Shown here: one piece after another, positions 37,116 to 39,269 of the stretch
Numbering within the stretch: position 1 is the stretch's first letter
Layout: each line of letters opens with the position of its first letter
Assembly: GCA_944320795.1 (NCBI GenBank)
Contig: CALUIU010000029.1
Span: forward strand, 1 to 39,269
Length of the DNA stretch: 39,269 nucleotides
Direction of reading: 5' to 3'
Source of the DNA: Candidatus Paraprevotella stercoravium
GTDB lineage: Bacteria > Bacteroidota > Bacteroidia > Bacteroidales > Bacteroidaceae
Notes under the pieces: model-generated
What the model was told of the DNA's origin: nothing
The model's input: the letters and a program-made list of their open reading frames with translations, nothing else
Database searches by the model: none
Program-made: the position numbers and the translations under genes

Positions 37116-37299
37116 CATTATTATATATAAATAACTCCCTACAATGGCTTTATAATTTTATGACAATAATTTTTTTTTGCCTTTGTTTCGTTTTGGCACG
37201 CGGTTTGTTTTTAATTATGCGGATGGCGTTCTGAAAAGGCGGTCATCCGGAGAGAATTTAAAATCATTTATTCAGATAATAATAAAAACAAATATAATT

Positions 37300-39207
37300 A
37301 TGGGAAAGATTATTGGTATTGACTTAGGAACAACAAACTCATGTGTTTCTGTATTCGAAGGTAACGAACCGGTAGTAATCGCTAACAGCGAAGGTAAGCG
37401 TACTACTCCTTCAATCGTAGCTTTTGTAGATGGCGGCGAGCGTAAGGTAGGAGATCCTGCCAAGCGTCAGGCTATCACCAACCCAAAGAAGACTATCTTC
37501 TCAATCAAGCGTTTCATGGGTGAGACTTACGATCAGGTTCAGAAAGAGATCGCTCGTGTGCCTTACACAGTAGTAAAGGGTGACAACAACACTCCGCGTG
37601 TAGACATCGACGGTCGTCTGTATACTCCGCAGGAAATCTCTGCCATGATTCTGCAGAAGATGAAGAAAACTGCCGAGGACTATCTGGGACAGGAAGTTAC
37701 TGAGGCTGTAATCACTGTACCTGCATACTTCTCTGACTCACAGCGTCAGGCTACCAAAGAGGCCGGACAGATTGCCGGACTGGAAGTAAAACGTATCGTA
37801 AACGAGCCTACTGCCGCTGCTTTGGCTTACGGTGTGGACAAGGCTAACAAGGATATGAAGATCGCCGTATTCGACTTGGGTGGTGGTACATTCGATATCT
37901 CAATCCTGGAGTTCGGTGGCGGTGTATTCGAAGTATTGTCAACAAACGGTGATACTCATCTGGGTGGTGATGACTTCGACCAGGTAATCATTGACTGGTT
38001 GGCTTCAGAGTTCAAGAGCGAGGAAGGTGTTGATCTGACTCAGGATCCTATGGCTTTGCAGCGTTTGAAAGAGGCTGCCGAGAAGGCAAAGATCGAGTTG
38101 TCATCTTCAACAACTACCGAAATCAACTTGCCATACATCACAGCTGTAGGTGGTGTGCCTAAGCACTTGGTTAAGAACCTGACTCGTGCTAAGTTCGAGC
38201 AGTTGGCTGACCGTCTGATCCAAGCTTGTAAGGTTCCTTGCGAGAATGCAATGCGCGACGCAGGTTTGAACAACGCAGATATCGACGAAGTAATCCTGGT
38301 AGGTGGTTCTAGCCGTATCCCGGCTATCCAGAAGTTGGTTGAGGACTTCTTCGGAAAGGCTCCTTCAAAGGGTGTAAACCCAGACGAGGTAGTAGCCGTA
38401 GGTGCTTCAATCCAGGGTGCTATCCTGAACAAGGAAGGTGGTGTGGGCGACATCGTATTGCTCGACGTTACTCCGCTGTCAATGGGTATCGAGACTATGG
38501 GTGGTGTCATGACCAAGTTGATCGACGCCAACACAACCATCCCTTGCAACAAGAGCGAGGTATTCTCTACAGCAGTGGACAACCAGACTGAGGTAACCAT
38601 TCACGTTCTTCAGGGTGAGCGTCCAATGGCTTCACAGAACAAGTCAATCGGTCAGTTCAACCTGACTGGTATCGCTCCGGCTCGTCGTGGTGTTCCTCAG
38701 ATTGAGGTAACATTCGATATCGATGCCAACGGTATCTTGAAGGTATCTGCCAAGGATAAGGCTACCGGTAAGGAGCAGGCTATCCGTATCGAGGCTTCTT
38801 CTGGCTTGAGCAAGGAAGAGATTGAGAAGATGAAGGCTGAGGCTGAGGCTAACGCTGATGCTGATAAGAAAGAGCGCGAGCGTGTAGACAAGATGAACCA
38901 CGCTGACTCAATGATCTTCCAGACTGAGAACCAGTTGAAGGAGTTGGGTGACAAGATTCCGGCTGACAAGAAGCCTGCAATCGAGGGTGCTCTCCAGAAG
39001 TTGAAGGATGCTCACAAGGCTGGTGACATCGCCGCTATCGACGCTGCTACCGCTGAGTTGAACAACGCATGGCAGGCTGCCAGCGCTCAGATGTACCAGG
39101 GTGGTGCACAGGCTGGTCCGGGTGCAGGCTCTCAGGGTTCTGCTAACGCAGGTTCTTCTTCTTCAAACGATAATATTCAGGATGCTGATTTCGAGGAAGT
39201 CAAATGA
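37300..39207 (+). CDS. dnaK: DnaK chaperone (Hsp70)
   Basis: A 635-aa Hsp70, full length. The ATPase domain opens with [17 protein letters not shown] and includes [30 protein letters not shown] and [14 protein letters not shown]. The substrate domain follows, then a helical lid and a Gly/Ala/Ser-rich tail ending DADFEEVK. It folds nascent and stressed proteins with DnaJ and GrpE and hands aggregates to ClpB. I chose ATG 37300 because the ATPase strand begins there; an in-frame start at 37177 would add 41 residues not found in DnaK. Codon use is strongly biased, as expected of a highly expressed gene. The long leader (about 100 nt) has only a weak -7 candidate, TGCCTTTG at 37178-37185. No dnaJ follows within the window. 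Confidence 0.98.
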   Translation: MGKIIGIDLGTTNSCVSVFEGNEPVVIANSEGKRTTPSIVAFVDGGERKVGDPAKRQAITNPKKTIFSIKRFMGETYDQVQKEIARVPYTVVKGDNNTPRVDIDGRLYTPQEISAMILQKMKKTAEDYLGQEVTEAVITVPAYFSDSQRQATKEAGQIAGLEVKRIVNEPTAAALAYGVDKANKDMKIAVFDLGGGTFDISILEFGGGVFEVLSTNGDTHLGGDDFDQVIIDWLASEFKSEEGVDLTQDPMALQRLKEAAEKAKIELSSSTTTEINLPYITAVGGVPKHLVKNLTRAKFEQLADRLIQACKVPCENAMRDAGLNNADIDEVILVGGSSRIPAIQKLVEDFFGKAPSKGVNPDEVVAVGASIQGAILNKEGGVGDIVLLDVTPLSMGIETMGGVMTKLIDANTTIPCNKSEVFSTAVDNQTEVTIHVLQGERPMASQNKSIGQFNLTGIAPARRGVPQIEVTFDIDANGILKVSAKDKATGKEQAIRIEASSGLSKEEIEKMKAEAEANADADKKERERVDKMNHADSMIFQTENQLKELGDKIPADKKPAIEGALQKLKDAHKAGDIAAIDAATAELNNAWQAASAQMYQGGAQAGPGAGSQGSANAGSSSSNDNIQDADFEEVK

Positions 39208-39244
39208 TTCCGATAAGTAAACAAATAATAAACAATAAGCAAAA

Positions 39245-39269
39245 GCGTGCAGCTCAACGAGTTGCACGC
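39245..39269 (+). terminator. Probable dnaK terminator, cut by the window edge
   Basis: GCGTGCAGCTC and GAGTTGCACGC pair with one mismatch around a short loop, 38 bp past the dnaK stop. Any T tract would lie beyond the end of the window. Confidence 0.6.

Overview
The window reads as a chromosomal segment of a Bacteroidota gut-type organism, most likely a Bacteroides/Phocaeicola-like member of the Bacteroidales. Several promoters fit the Bacteroides -7 consensus TAnnTTTG, most starts lack a Shine-Dalgarno sequence, and there are several large outer-membrane barrel proteins with Bacteroidota-type N-terminal carboxypeptidase-regulatory/plug regions. The housekeeping proteins (UvrA, ClpB, RecA, DnaK, LuxS, a NagB/PIG-L fusion) also look like Bacteroides family members. 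The species assignment is an inference. No tRNA, rRNA, IS element, integrase or CRISPR array was seen.

Layout. 186-2374 (+): a short CstA-type transporter, a translationally coupled 85-aa membrane protein and a small outer-membrane barrel. 2591-4576 (+): a NagB-like/PIG-L fusion whose NagB half has lost key catalytic residues. 4649-6031 (-): a queuosine-precursor transporter followed by a small radical SAM protein, likely a queuosine salvage operon. 6350-9169 (-): uvrA. 9384-14045 (+): a large outer-membrane barrel protein, a GHL10-type glycoside hydrolase and a DUF1294 protein. 14046-14350: a non-coding block with a phased 22-bp tandem repeat, a terminator and a perfect 22-bp palindrome. 14351-16954 (-): clpB. 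17246-18325 (-): a TlpA-like lipoprotein.

18556-19748 (+): mtnN and luxS, the two steps from S-adenosylhomocysteine to AI-2. 19853-26433 (+): a tightly packed five-gene cluster of JetA-like (DUF3375), JetB-like (DUF4194) and JetC-like (SMC-type ATPase) proteins, then a YfcE-type phosphodiesterase and a protein of unknown function. It resembles a Wadjet/MksBEF condensin locus, but no recognisable JetD nuclease is present. This is the most interesting system in the window.

26564-29863 (+): carboxynorspermidine dehydrogenase (polyamine synthesis), an uncharacterised radical SAM protein and recA. 30043-34572 (-): an intact outer-membrane barrel gene preceded by a truncated, frameshifted relative. 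34979-37021 (-): a patatin-type secreted phospholipase fused to an outer-membrane barrel. 37300-39207 (+): dnaK, with a hairpin at the right edge of the window.
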